Source: Ruminococcaceae bacterium UBA5904 (lineage in GTDB: Bacteria > Bacillota > Clostridia > Oscillospirales > Acutalibacteraceae). Taken from it: DNA of 13,954 bases. Within the stretch, counting starts at the first letter, position 1; each line of letters starts with the position of its first letter. This document shows, one piece after another, positions 1 through 6,490 of this stretch. The DNA lies in contig DJEG01000079.1 of the NCBI GenBank assembly GCA_002431305.1, positions 1-13,954 of the forward strand, given 5' to 3'. A program made the position numbers and the translations under genes. Below the pieces are notes generated by a model. It did no database searches, was not told the origin of the DNA, and saw only the letters and a list, made by a program, of their open reading frames with translations.

Positions 1-24
1 ATTTGGATTGTGTTTCGTGAGGTT

Positions 25-33
25 ATTATACCA
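25..33 (-). promoter_or_regulatory. Possible leftward promoter -10 (extended) at the window edge
   Basis: Read on the minus strand this is TGG-TATAAT, an extended -10 box (TGn plus a perfect TATAAT). It would start transcription leftwards at about position 18, towards a gene outside the window. I find no convincing -35 box 16-18 bp upstream, so the call rests on the extended -10 alone. The rest of 1-64 is AT-rich and shows no gene. Confidence 0.35.
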
Positions 34-64
34 TAATAAAAATAGAAAATCCATAATTTAAATT

Positions 65-100
65 AAAAAAGACGGCTCCGCAAAGGACGCCGTCTTTTTA
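65..100 (-). terminator. Intrinsic terminator of the dockerin/lipase-like gene
   Basis: On the minus strand a GC-rich stem (GACGGC plus TCC pairing with GGA plus GCCGTC, one bulged G, loop TTTGC) is followed directly by six T residues. It lies 10 bp after the stop codon of the minus-strand gene. A mirror A/T tract on the other side means it could also work on the plus strand. Confidence 0.85.
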
Positions 101-109
101 CGTATGAAC

Positions 110-2824
110 TTATTTCTTTAACTCTTCGATTTTGATAGAGTCGTTAATAACGACATTGCCCGAATCGTCGGAATCGTCAAACTCCGCGAGTCTGGCGGCT
201 ACTCTTAAAATCATACGAGCGTCCGCGGCGGTAACCTTGCCGTCGTGGTTTACGTCTGCGATTTTAATGAGATCATCGGGGATAATTTCAAGTTTGGCCG
301 CTACTCTGAGTACGTAGCGCGCGTCAAATGAAGTTATGTTTCCGTCACCGTTAACGTCGCCGAGAAGCATGAAATCGCTCTTTTTGAAATCATTCTTAAC
401 AGATGTGCAGTAAACTTTTTCGCCTGATTCGGTCATGAACGTTACGCCCGCCTTGATTGACGTATCGTCTCTGACGCCGAGTACATTAAATGTATAGGAA
501 GCGAGAAGCATCTCGTTATCGGAATCGTAATCCTCTGCATCGATATCTGCGGGGAACTTGTATGCACAGGTAACGACACCGTCAATATTTTCGGGTTTGC
601 CCGCGGTGATGTCTCCGCTCTTTGCAATCTTAACCTTTACCGACTTAAAATCAAACATTGCCTGGTTGTAGTTTATCACAATGTTTGCAGTCGAGTCGGG
701 CTGAGGATTGGTAAGATAAAGATTTACCGTTAAGGTGTTGTTTGCGTTGTTAAACAGAGCCTGAGTGCGTATGGATGCGTTTGATTCTCTTAACATTTCG
801 GTATTCTTTTCAGGGATAGACGTGTCTACTCCGCTGGTGAAATCCTTCTCGAGTCCTGCGGAAATGCTGAGGATGAGATCCGCGTCCTCCTGTGTGATTT
901 CGCCGTCGCCGTTAACGTCGGCATTCTTTAAGGGGAGGGAGCCCTCTTCAAATTCAAGCTCGCCCTTAGCTATACGCTCAGCAAGAAGCGAGTCATAAGC
1001 CGTTACCTTGCCGTCAAGGTCAACGTCGCCGAGAAGGTATGAACCGGGTTGAGAATCATAACCGTCGTAAATATCAAGCTTACCGCCCGTACCTACGTAT
1101 CTGTTCATTTTAAGGAACTGCGGGAAAGATGCGTTGTCCCATACTGTGCGCTCGGTCTCTGATGTGAGAAGCCACATAAGGAACGCCATGGAATTGGAAG
1201 CGGAATTAAACGTGTTATGCTTCATATTCGCGATAAACCACGTGTTCTCGGGAAGCGCGCATACGGACGCGTCAATAAAGTGACCTATGCCCGCAACGGT
1301 GAAGCGGGGATCCTGCGTTTTGAAAGTATCAGAAAGGTGGTCGTGGTTATTGTCCGTTGCCTGCGTTACTTTCGCGGCTGCGGAAAGCTCGTTAAGATCA
1401 ATGCACGAAGCACCGTAGGAAGCGTAAGCCGTGTCGACTCTGCCGTCGCTCTGTACGGAACAGGTCTCGCCGACGGGGAGAATCTGCATATCCCAAAGAG
1501 CGACTACGCTGACGTTAACGCCCGCATTTTTAGTATTTACAATAATATCTTTCGCGTTCTTCTGAATCTCTTTAAACGAGTCAAGTTTAGCTATGAGTTC
1601 CGAATTCGCTTTAGTCTTATCGCCGAACATGAATTCAATAGAATCATCGTATCTGTCGGCGGGAACAAGAGCCCAAAGTCCGGGAGCGTTCTTTAAAAGG
1701 TCGGCAAACTCGCCGTATGCGTATTTATCCGCAAGCTCCTGTACAAGCTCGGTGTAATCGAATGTGAAAGACTGAAGCTCCCATTCGCGGTTGAGAATGT
1801 AGCTTACAAGCCAGCCGATACTGAATGTAATCGGGTTATCCGAATAATCGTTTATGAATCTGACCATAGCGCTCGTTCTGACGTTAAGGTCTGATTTTGC
1901 ATTGTTCATAAGATTGCCCGAATAGAGGTCGCCGAAAACTGAGGTGCCCGAAAATTCGGATGAAACAGTTACAAAATTCTTAATGTCAGCGGCGGCATCG
2001 GAAGAATACTCCGAAAAATATGCCGTGGTAATGAGAGAACCGTAGCCTTCTGAAAGGATGCTTACCTTATCTGCGCCGGATTCGCTCTTGACATTTTTAA
2101 CGAATTCATTGAACTTTTCGGCGTTCTCAAGAGGGTCAAGTCTGAAATCGTAGAGGAAGAGATATGTGTTTGCCTCGCCGATTTTTTCACTGACTCCGGT
2201 TACAAGCTCGCTCGTGCGAAGTTCGAAAAGGTCTTCATAAGAATAATTATCTACAGAATCGGGATAATAACCCGCAGTGACGGAATCGTCGGCGGGAGTA
2301 CCGTCCGAGTTGGGCGTAATAGCCTTGAACGAAGCGATAAAAGCCTCTTTCTTCGCGGTAAAGTCCTTAACGTAATTGTCGATAAGCTCCTTTATCGCGG
2401 CGGGATCGGTGTCTTTAAGATTCTTAAAATCTATAACCTTGGAAATCTCCTCATAAATGGGAGTTACCTTTGCGACAAGGTCGAGAACGTCCTGGGTTAT
2501 GTTAATCGCGTCGAGTACGCTCATTGCCGCGCCGAGAATATCGAAACTGCCGTCCTCGCCGACGAACGATTTAATATTTTCGGGGGTGAAAATCGTGTAA
2601 ATGTCGTCCGTGAAAGGCTTAGCGAAGTACGAGGGCATTTCGAGCTTCGTAAAGTCGAATACCACGCTGTCGTCGGATGAAGATACAAGAGGATTGTACT
2701 TCATGTCATTAACGACTATGACGGGCGTTACGCTCTCGCCGGATGCGAATACGACTGCAGATGAAGCAAAAATCATCAGACAGCTCAAAAGACAGCAAAC
2801 GACGCGTTTCAAGGTTCTTTTCAT
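110..2824 (-). CDS. Secreted lipase-like alpha/beta-hydrolase with dockerin, cohesin-like domain and second dockerin
   Basis: Exported 904-residue protein. Start: ATG at 2824 sits 8 nt after a GGAGG; the upstream in-frame TTG at 2839 overlaps that ribosome site and was rejected. Residues 1-27 form a Sec signal peptide (basic KRTLKR, hydrophobic core, likely cut after VFA). Residues about 30-575 resemble LCAT-type lipases: YDFRLDPLENAEKFNEF and then GADKVSILSEGYGSLIT, which aligns with the usual GADKV...GHSMGGL elbow. At the nucleophile position there is Gly260 (GGC) instead of Ser. A candidate Asp (D460 in SDGRVD) and His (H536 in MKHNTF) remain. Residues about 597-660 are a dockerin with two calcium-loop repeats (DVDLDGKVT, DVNGDGEIT). 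About 685-810 is cohesin-like, and 819-882 is a second dockerin (DVNGDGNIT, DVNHDGKVT). There is no LPXTG motif or C-terminal membrane anchor. The domain reading is by eye; substrate unknown. Confidence 0.8.
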   Translation of the reverse strand: MKRTLKRVVCCLLSCLMIFASSAVVFASGESVTPVIVVNDMKYNPLVSSSDDSVVFDFTKLEMPSYFAKPFTDDIYTIFTPENIKSFVGEDGSFDILGAAMSVLDAINITQDVLDLVAKVTPIYEEISKVIDFKNLKDTDPAAIKELIDNYVKDFTAKKEAFIASFKAITPNSDGTPADDSVTAGYYPDSVDNYSYEDLFELRTSELVTGVSEKIGEANTYLFLYDFRLDPLENAEKFNEFVKNVKSESGADKVSILSEGYGSLITTAYFSEYSSDAAADIKNFVTVSSEFSGTSVFGDLYSGNLMNNAKSDLNVRTSAMVRFINDYSDNPITFSIGWLVSYILNREWELQSFTFDYTELVQELADKYAYGEFADLLKNAPGLWALVPADRYDDSIEFMFGDKTKANSELIAKLDSFKEIQKNAKDIIVNTKNAGVNVSVVALWDMQILPVGETCSVQSDGRVDTAYASYGASCIDLNELSAAAKVTQATDNNHDHLSDTFKTQDPRFTVAGIGHFIDASVCALPENTWFIANMKHNTFNSASNSMAFLMWLLTSETERTVWDNASFPQFLKMNRYVGTGGKLDIYDGYDSQPGSYLLGDVDLDGKVTAYDSLLAERIAKGELEFEEGSLPLKNADVNGDGEITQEDADLILSISAGLEKDFTSGVDTSIPEKNTEMLRESNASIRTQALFNNANNTLTVNLYLTNPQPDSTANIVINYNQAMFDFKSVKVKIAKSGDITAGKPENIDGVVTCAYKFPADIDAEDYDSDNEMLLASYTFNVLGVRDDTSIKAGVTFMTESGEKVYCTSVKNDFKKSDFMLLGDVNGDGNITSFDARYVLRVAAKLEIIPDDLIKIADVNHDGKVTAADARMILRVAARLAEFDDSDDSGNVVINDSIKIEELKK

Positions 2825-2857
2825 AGCTGAAACCTCCAAATATAATATTACTCATAC

Positions 2858-2886
2858 ATTATATATCATAGATATATGTTTTTCAA
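2858..2886 (-). promoter_or_regulatory. Promoter of the dockerin/lipase-like gene
   Basis: On the minus strand TTGAAA (2881-2886), a 17-bp spacer and a perfect TATAAT (2858-2863). Transcription would start near 2851, giving a leader of about 27 nt that carries the GGAGG at 2833-2837. The gene is therefore probably its own transcription unit. Confidence 0.75.
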
Positions 2887-2923
2887 TATTTATTTTATAT
2901 ATATTTTATCGACAATTTTTGGA

Positions 2924-2965
2924 CGAAAAAACCGCCGGACGACATGCGAACCGACGGGTTTTTCG
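2924..2965 (-). terminator. Intrinsic terminator after the small membrane protein gene
   Basis: A 15-bp inverted repeat (2924-2938 against 2951-2965, 13 of 15 positions paired, 12-nt loop) with A-rich and T-rich ends. Read on the minus strand it ends in a run of six T. It lies about 50 bp after the stop codon of the 95-residue gene and upstream of the next gene's promoter, so it insulates the two minus-strand genes. The symmetric A/T flanks make it look bidirectional. Confidence 0.7.
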
Positions 2966-3012
2966 AAATACATAAAAAGGATAATAAAAAATGACAACTG
3001 TTTTAATTAAAT

Positions 3013-3300
3013 TTAAGCGGCGAAACGTCTTAATCCGCGGGTATTTCCGCCCTTTGCGGACGGACGCGTGCGCTGTGCTTTGTATTCGCGCTGCGCGCTC
3101 TTCTGCTCACTCGCAAAATCGGACTGCGCTCTTGCCTTTTCGGCGGCTTTTCTTCTTAAATATCTGCGAAGTCTAATCTTAATGCACTTTGCGAGAGCTT
3201 TTTCAAAAGCAATAACTTTTTCCTCATAAATAAATCCGATGATGAGCAAAACGGAAAGAACGATTTCAATAACGGTCTGAAAAGCAAATAAAGCTGACAT
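3013..3300 (-). CDS. Small single-pass membrane protein, 95 residues, unknown function
   Basis: I do not recognise a named family. Start: ATG at 3300 is 8 nt after a GGAGG (3309-3313); the longer reading to 3366 would run upstream of the ribosome site and begin at the promoter -10, so it was rejected. Residues 8-25 (TVIEIVLSVLLIIGFIY) are one hydrophobic segment. They are followed by a short amphipathic part (EEKVIAFEKAL) and a long strongly basic tail from about residue 38 to the end (KIRLRRYLRRKAAEKARAQ and onwards), which by the positive-inside rule should be cytoplasmic. It has a strong promoter and its own terminator, which argues that it is a real, regulated gene. Two inverted LexA-box-like elements bracket the promoter, so an SOS or stress role is possible but unproven. 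No enzymatic motif is visible, and no LysM domain, unlike the division inhibitor YneA. Confidence 0.7.
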   Translation of the reverse strand: MSALFAFQTVIEIVLSVLLIIGFIYEEKVIAFEKALAKCIKIRLRRYLRRKAAEKARAQSDFASEQKSAQREYKAQRTRPSAKGGNTRGLRRFAA

Positions 3301-3325
3301 AATAATAACCTCCGGCGCCGAATCG

Positions 3326-3396
3326 GCGAACATTTGTTTTGTTTTGTTGAGTACATGATACACCAAAAGTTTCGGTTTGTCAAGACAAATGTTCGC
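3326..3396. promoter_or_regulatory. 12-bp inverted repeat flanking the small-gene promoter (LexA-box-like)
   Basis: GCGAACATTTGT (3326-3337) and its exact reverse complement ACAAATGTTCGC (3385-3396) lie on either side of the minus-strand promoter at 3355-3383. Each copy contains CGAACATTTGT, close to the Gram-positive LexA box CGAAC-N4-GTTYG; the copy at 3327-3340 reads CGAAC-ATTT-GTTTT, missing only the last consensus G. One copy abuts the -35 box, the other lies just after the predicted transcription start, as expected for a repressor. Confidence 0.45.
3355..3383 (-). promoter_or_regulatory. Strong promoter of the small membrane protein gene
   Basis: On the minus strand a perfect TTGACA (3378-3383), a 17-bp spacer and TATCAT (3355-3360). 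The predicted start is near 3348, giving a leader of about 48 nt before the ATG at 3300. This is among the best sigma-A-type promoters in the window. Confidence 0.8.
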
Positions 3397-3456
3397 TTTG
3401 TTCCGGTTTTCAGACCTAAAAATTCCCCTTTGCTTGTAAAAACGTTAGAATTCCGC

Positions 3457-3489
3457 GTATTTTGTTCATTTCACGGGTGAACAAAATAC
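3457..3489. promoter_or_regulatory. Perfect 12-bp-arm palindrome, likely operator
   Basis: GTATTTTGTTCA (3457-3468), a 9-nt centre TTTCACGGG, then TGAACAAAATAC (3478-3489). The arms match exactly. No T-run follows on either strand, so a terminator is unlikely. It lies about 50 bp upstream of the pot -35 box and about 75 bp upstream of the divergent -35 box. A regulator could affect either or both; which protein binds is not visible. Confidence 0.5.
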
Positions 3490-3533
3490 TTCGGACAGGC
3501 GGAAAAAAATAAAAAATAAAAAAATGGTCCGAA
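3490..3533. promoter_or_regulatory. 7-bp inverted repeat around an A-rich tract upstream of the pot promoter
   Basis: TTCGGAC (3490-3496) and GTCCGAA (3527-3533) enclose a 23-bp run that is almost all A with a few T (3501-3523). The right arm ends 4 bp before the -35 box. The A-tract could act as an UP element or bent DNA, and the arms as an operator. The function is inferred from position only. Confidence 0.35.
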
Positions 3534-3537
3534 ATTG

Positions 3538-3566
3538 TTGACATTTATATAAAAAAATATTATATT
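3538..3566 (+). promoter_or_regulatory. Promoter of the potABCD-rimM-trmD operon
   Basis: A perfect TTGACA (3538-3543), a 17-bp spacer and TATATT (3561-3566). Transcription would begin near 3573 and leave a leader of about 119 nt before potA. An A-rich tract just upstream may strengthen it. Confidence 0.8.
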
Positions 3567-3578
3567 AAAAACTATCAT

Positions 3579-3646
3579 ATTCTGTTGATCATAATTCTGT
3601 TGATTTTCGGGGTATGATACTGCCCGGAAATATAATTATCCGGGGT
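3579..3646 (+). promoter_or_regulatory. Structured pot leader: direct repeat and alternative hairpins
   Basis: The leader holds an exact 11-bp direct repeat ATTCTGTTGAT (3579-3589 and 3594-3604, 15 nt apart). Then come three mutually exclusive GC elements: CGGGG (3608-3612), CCCGGA (3623-3628) and TCCGGG (3639-3644). The middle one can pair with the first (CGGG/CCCG) or with the last (6 bp). It does not match a riboswitch class I know. Confidence 0.35.
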
Positions 3647-3691
3647 GTAAATGTCCGTAAATTAAAGTGGACAAAGAGAGGGGCTGCATAA

Positions 3692-4825
3692 TTGGAAAAC
3701 ATCATTATCGATCTGAAAAACATATCTGTCGCTTTTGACGGCGAGCAGATACTGAAAAATCTCAATCTTTACATCAGAGACAAAGAATTCATTACGTTTC
3801 TCGGACCTTCCGGATGCGGAAAAACGACCACGCTCAGAATCATAGGCGGATTTCTGAAACCCGACAGCGGAGACGTTATCTTTGAGGGTAAAAAAATCAA
3901 TGGTGTTCCCGCTCATAAGAGGCAGGTTAACACCATTTTTCAGCGTTACGCGCTGTTTACCCATCTTAACGTTTTTGAAAATATCGCTTTCGGTTTAAGG
4001 GTAAAGCATACTCCCGAGGCGCAGATCAAAAAGACCGTAGAGGAAATGCTCGCAATGGTCAACCTTAAGGGATTCGAAGAACGCAATATCAATTCGCTCT
4101 CGGGCGGTCAGCAGCAGAGGGTCGCAATAGCGCGCGCTCTCGCGGTAAAACCCAGGGTTCTGCTTCTTGACGAACCGTTGGGCGCGCTCGATCTTAAATT
4201 GAGAAAGGACATGCAGAACGAGCTGAAAAGCATCCAGCAGAGAATGGGTATTACGTTCATATACGTTACCCACGACCAGGAGGAGGCTCTGTCGATGTCC
4301 GATACCGTCGTTGTTATGAATAACGGCGAGATTCAGCAGATCGGTACTCCGATTGATATATACAATGAACCCAAAAACGCGTTCGTCGCCGACTTCATAG
4401 GCGAGAGCAACATTGTCGACGGAATTATGAAAGAGGATTTCGTGTGCGAATTCTCCGGTCAGACGTTTGAATGTCTTGACAAGGGCTTCGGCATAAACGA
4501 GGCTGTCGACGTTGTCGTAAGACCCGAGGACGTTGACGTCGTCGATTATAACGAGGGTATGCTTAAGGGCGTTGTAACTTCGGTTACGTTTAAGGGCGTT
4601 CATTTTGAAATAATAGTAGATATAGGCGGATTTAAATGGATGATCCAGTCGACTGACGAACAGAAGGTCGGCGACAAAATAGGATTATTCATAGAACCCG
4701 ACGCGATTCATATAATGAAAAAATCGGAATACTCCGGACTCTACGGCGATTTCAGCAGTTTCTCGGACGAATTCGACGAATTGTCGGACGTAAACGCCGA
4801 AACGGAGGGAGACGAAAATGACTAA
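3692..4825 (+). CDS. potA: Spermidine/putrescine ABC transporter ATP-binding protein PotA
   Basis: Cytoplasmic ATPase of the polyamine importer, 377 residues (E. coli PotA is near 378). Start: TTG at 3692, 8 nt after GAGAGGGG. An in-frame TAA ends at 3691 and no ATG follows in the N-terminal part, so the TTG is nearly forced. Visible motifs: Walker [10 protein letters not shown] (38-46), Q-loop Q84, signature LSGGQ (136-140), Walker B LLLDEP with D160 and E161, and switch His194. A TOBE-type regulatory domain occupies about 265-345 ([21 protein letters not shown]). The last 30 residues are an acidic, serine-rich tail ([20 protein letters not shown]). The stop overlaps potB by 8 nt, implying translational coupling. 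The order potA-potB-potC-potD is the classic polyamine operon and supports the substrate call over other family members such as iron or thiamine importers. Confidence 0.93.
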   Translation: MENIIIDLKNISVAFDGEQILKNLNLYIRDKEFITFLGPSGCGKTTTLRIIGGFLKPDSGDVIFEGKKINGVPAHKRQVNTIFQRYALFTHLNVFENIAFGLRVKHTPEAQIKKTVEEMLAMVNLKGFEERNINSLSGGQQQRVAIARALAVKPRVLLLDEPLGALDLKLRKDMQNELKSIQQRMGITFIYVTHDQEEALSMSDTVVVMNNGEIQQIGTPIDIYNEPKNAFVADFIGESNIVDGIMKEDFVCEFSGQTFECLDKGFGINEAVDVVVRPEDVDVVDYNEGMLKGVVTSVTFKGVHFEIIVDIGGFKWMIQSTDEQKVGDKIGLFIEPDAIHIMKKSEYSGLYGDFSSFSDEFDELSDVNAETEGDEND

Positions 4826-5687
4826 GGAACGTTCCTTTTCCGATAAAGCCAGCTCAAGGCTAGTAACCGCGCCGTACACCGTATGGATGGTTATTTTCGT
4901 TCTTGTCCCGATCGCGCTCGTCGTTTACTACGCTCTGACAGACGCGGACGGCAATTTTACGACGGCGAATATAGGCAGTATATTCAATTACTCCGGCACG
5001 TTTTTTATCTCAATAGAGCTTGCCGTTATTGCTACGGCGATATGTCTTGTTCTCGCGTTTCCGCTCGCGTACAGCATATCGAGAATGAAAGAGCATACGC
5101 AGCAGTTTCTTATAATGCTCGTAATGCTCCCGATGTGGATGAATTTCCTTATAAGAACGTATGCGTGGATGACGATACTTGAGGACAACGGACTTATTAA
5201 TACTGCAATAGGCAAAATAGTTTCGTTGTTCGGCGGAGAATTTGAAGGATTTTCCATGATAAACACGAACGGCGCTATAGTTCTCGGTATGGTTTACAAC
5301 TTTTTACCGTATATGGTTCTGCCGATTTACACCGTCATGACGAAAATCGACAAGAACATGATAGAGGCGGCGTATGACCTCGGCGCGGGAAGATTTCAGG
5401 TATTCAGACGCGTTATAATTCCGCAGAGCATACCCGGAATGATATCCGGCGTTACAATGGTATTCGTCCCCGCGGTCAGCACATTCGTTATATCGAAGCT
5501 TCTCGGCGGAGGCAAGACGTTCTTAATAGGCGATATAATAGAGAACTATTTTCTCGGCAACGCGGGCGAGGTCAATTACAACGTCGGCGCGTCGCTGTCG
5601 CTCGTTCTGATGATTCTCATTCTCATATCAATGGGTATAATGAATCACTTTGACAAGGACGCGGAGACGGGAGGCGGAATGATATGA
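4818..5687 (+). CDS. potB: Spermidine/putrescine ABC transporter permease PotB
   Basis: Inner-membrane permease, 289 residues, forming the channel with PotC. ATG at 4818 follows GGAGGGAG within the end of potA. About six hydrophobic segments are visible: near 20-40, 62-85, 95-118, 152-175, 206-228 and 257-276. The permease coupling motif is clear at 183-212: [11 protein letters not shown], then IIPQSIPG, matching the EAA...G...I.LP pattern that contacts the ATPase. The motif [14 protein letters not shown] (104-117) is typical of the PotB/PotH type. The stop (TGA) overlaps the potC start in ATGA. Confidence 0.92.
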   Translation: MTKERSFSDKASSRLVTAPYTVWMVIFVLVPIALVVYYALTDADGNFTTANIGSIFNYSGTFFISIELAVIATAICLVLAFPLAYSISRMKEHTQQFLIMLVMLPMWMNFLIRTYAWMTILEDNGLINTAIGKIVSLFGGEFEGFSMINTNGAIVLGMVYNFLPYMVLPIYTVMTKIDKNMIEAAYDLGAGRFQVFRRVIIPQSIPGMISGVTMVFVPAVSTFVISKLLGGGKTFLIGDIIENYFLGNAGEVNYNVGASLSLVLMILILISMGIMNHFDKDAETGGGMI

Positions 5688-6490
5688 AAACGCTTTCCAA
5701 AATATATAACATTCTTATATTCATATTCATGTACGCGCCCATTGCGGTCATGATAGTATTCTCATTTAACGGAATCAAATCGCGTTCGACATTCTCGGGA
5801 TTTTCGTTAAGATGGTACGAGGAGCTGTTTCACGACGATCTGATACTCAATTCACTGTATCTGTCGCTTATAATCGCGCTGTTGTCAGCGGTTATTGCAA
5901 CGCTTATAGGCACATTGGCGGCTGTCGGAATAAACTCCATGAGGGGCGTTAAGAAAAGAGCGTATCTCGCCGTTAACAATATCCCCGTTACGAACCCCGA
6001 TATCGTCACCGGTATTTCGATGATGATTCTTTTCGTATTCGTACTCGGAATATTCAACGGTATGGAGATGGGCTTCGGCACGCTTCTGATAACTCATATC
6101 ACGTTTAACATTCCGTACGTCGTACTTAACGTTCTGCCGAAAATAAACGGCATGGACAGAAATATTTACAACGCGGCTCTCGACCTCGGCTGTCCGCCTG
6201 TAAAGGCGTTTATGAAAGTCGTTGTTCCCGAGATAATGCCCGGAATAGTTACCGGTTTCATTATGGCGTTTACTCTGTCATTGGACGATTTCGTTATAAG
6301 TTATTTTAATTCCGGAAACAGTGCGCAGACGCTCCCCGTTACGATTTATTCAATGACGAAAAAGCCGTATTCACCGAAGATCAACGCACTGTCAACTCTT
6401 CTATTTGTATCGGTTCTGACGCTTCTCGTTATTGTTAACATGCGTAACAGGCGCGACGCGAAAAATGCGAAAGGGGGCAGAAAAGCGTGA
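5684..6490 (+). CDS. potC: Spermidine/putrescine ABC transporter permease PotC
   Basis: Second channel-forming permease, 268 residues. ATG at 5684 overlaps the potB stop by 4 nt and follows GGGAGGCGG. The N-terminal YAPIAVMIVFSFN is the PotC/PotI family hallmark, with WYEELF shortly after. The EAA-type coupling loop lies at 163-191 (NAALDLGCPPVKAF, then VVPEIMPGI). About six membrane segments are visible, and the protein ends in a basic tail (RNRRDAKNAKGGRKA), expected in the cytoplasm. TLSLDDFVISYF (197-208) is also typical of PotC. The stop overlaps the potD start by 4 nt (GTGA). Confidence 0.92.
   Translation: MKTLSKIYNILIFIFMYAPIAVMIVFSFNGIKSRSTFSGFSLRWYEELFHDDLILNSLYLSLIIALLSAVIATLIGTLAAVGINSMRGVKKRAYLAVNNIPVTNPDIVTGISMMILFVFVLGIFNGMEMGFGTLLITHITFNIPYVVLNVLPKINGMDRNIYNAALDLGCPPVKAFMKVVVPEIMPGIVTGFIMAFTLSLDDFVISYFNSGNSAQTLPVTIYSMTKKPYSPKINALSTLLFVSVLTLLVIVNMRNRRDAKNAKGGRKA

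Larger units (their letters stand above)
3301..3691. other. Divergent intergenic region between the small gene and potA
   Basis: This 391-bp stretch has no protein gene that I can support. In order it holds: the leader and promoter of the minus-strand small gene (3301-3383), bracketed by the 12-bp inverted repeat; a quiet AT-rich part (3397-3452); a perfect 12-bp-arm palindrome (3457-3489); a 7-bp inverted repeat around an A-rich tract (3490-3533); the pot promoter (3538-3566); and a structured leader of about 119 nt carrying a direct repeat and alternative hairpins (3573-3691). Confidence 0.7.

Noticed and set aside
140..380. Repeated DVNxDGxIT-type units considered as a DNA repeat or CRISPR-like array
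   Set aside because: The repetition is at protein level (dockerin calcium loops) with diverged DNA and no spacer structure.
1217..1696. Plus-strand open frame of 159 residues inside the dockerin/lipase-like gene
   Set aside because: Shadow of the minus-strand gene, whose domain content, promoter and terminator are convincing; the frame shows no recognisable domain.
3156..3383. Alternative minus-strand frame overlapping the 95-residue membrane protein
   Set aside because: Its start lies in the promoter -35 box, and it lacks a ribosome site; the frame starting at 3300 has GGAGG at ideal spacing.
3457..3489. The 12-bp-arm palindrome read as an intrinsic terminator
   Set aside because: No T-run follows on either strand, and no gene ends next to it.
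3608..3646. A known riboswitch in the pot leader
   Set aside because: I could not match the stems and unpaired bases to any riboswitch class I know; kept only as a structured leader of unknown role.
3995..4603. Minus-strand open frame of 202 residues inside potA
   Set aside because: Antisense shadow of a highly conserved ATPase; no ribosome site or motif supports it.
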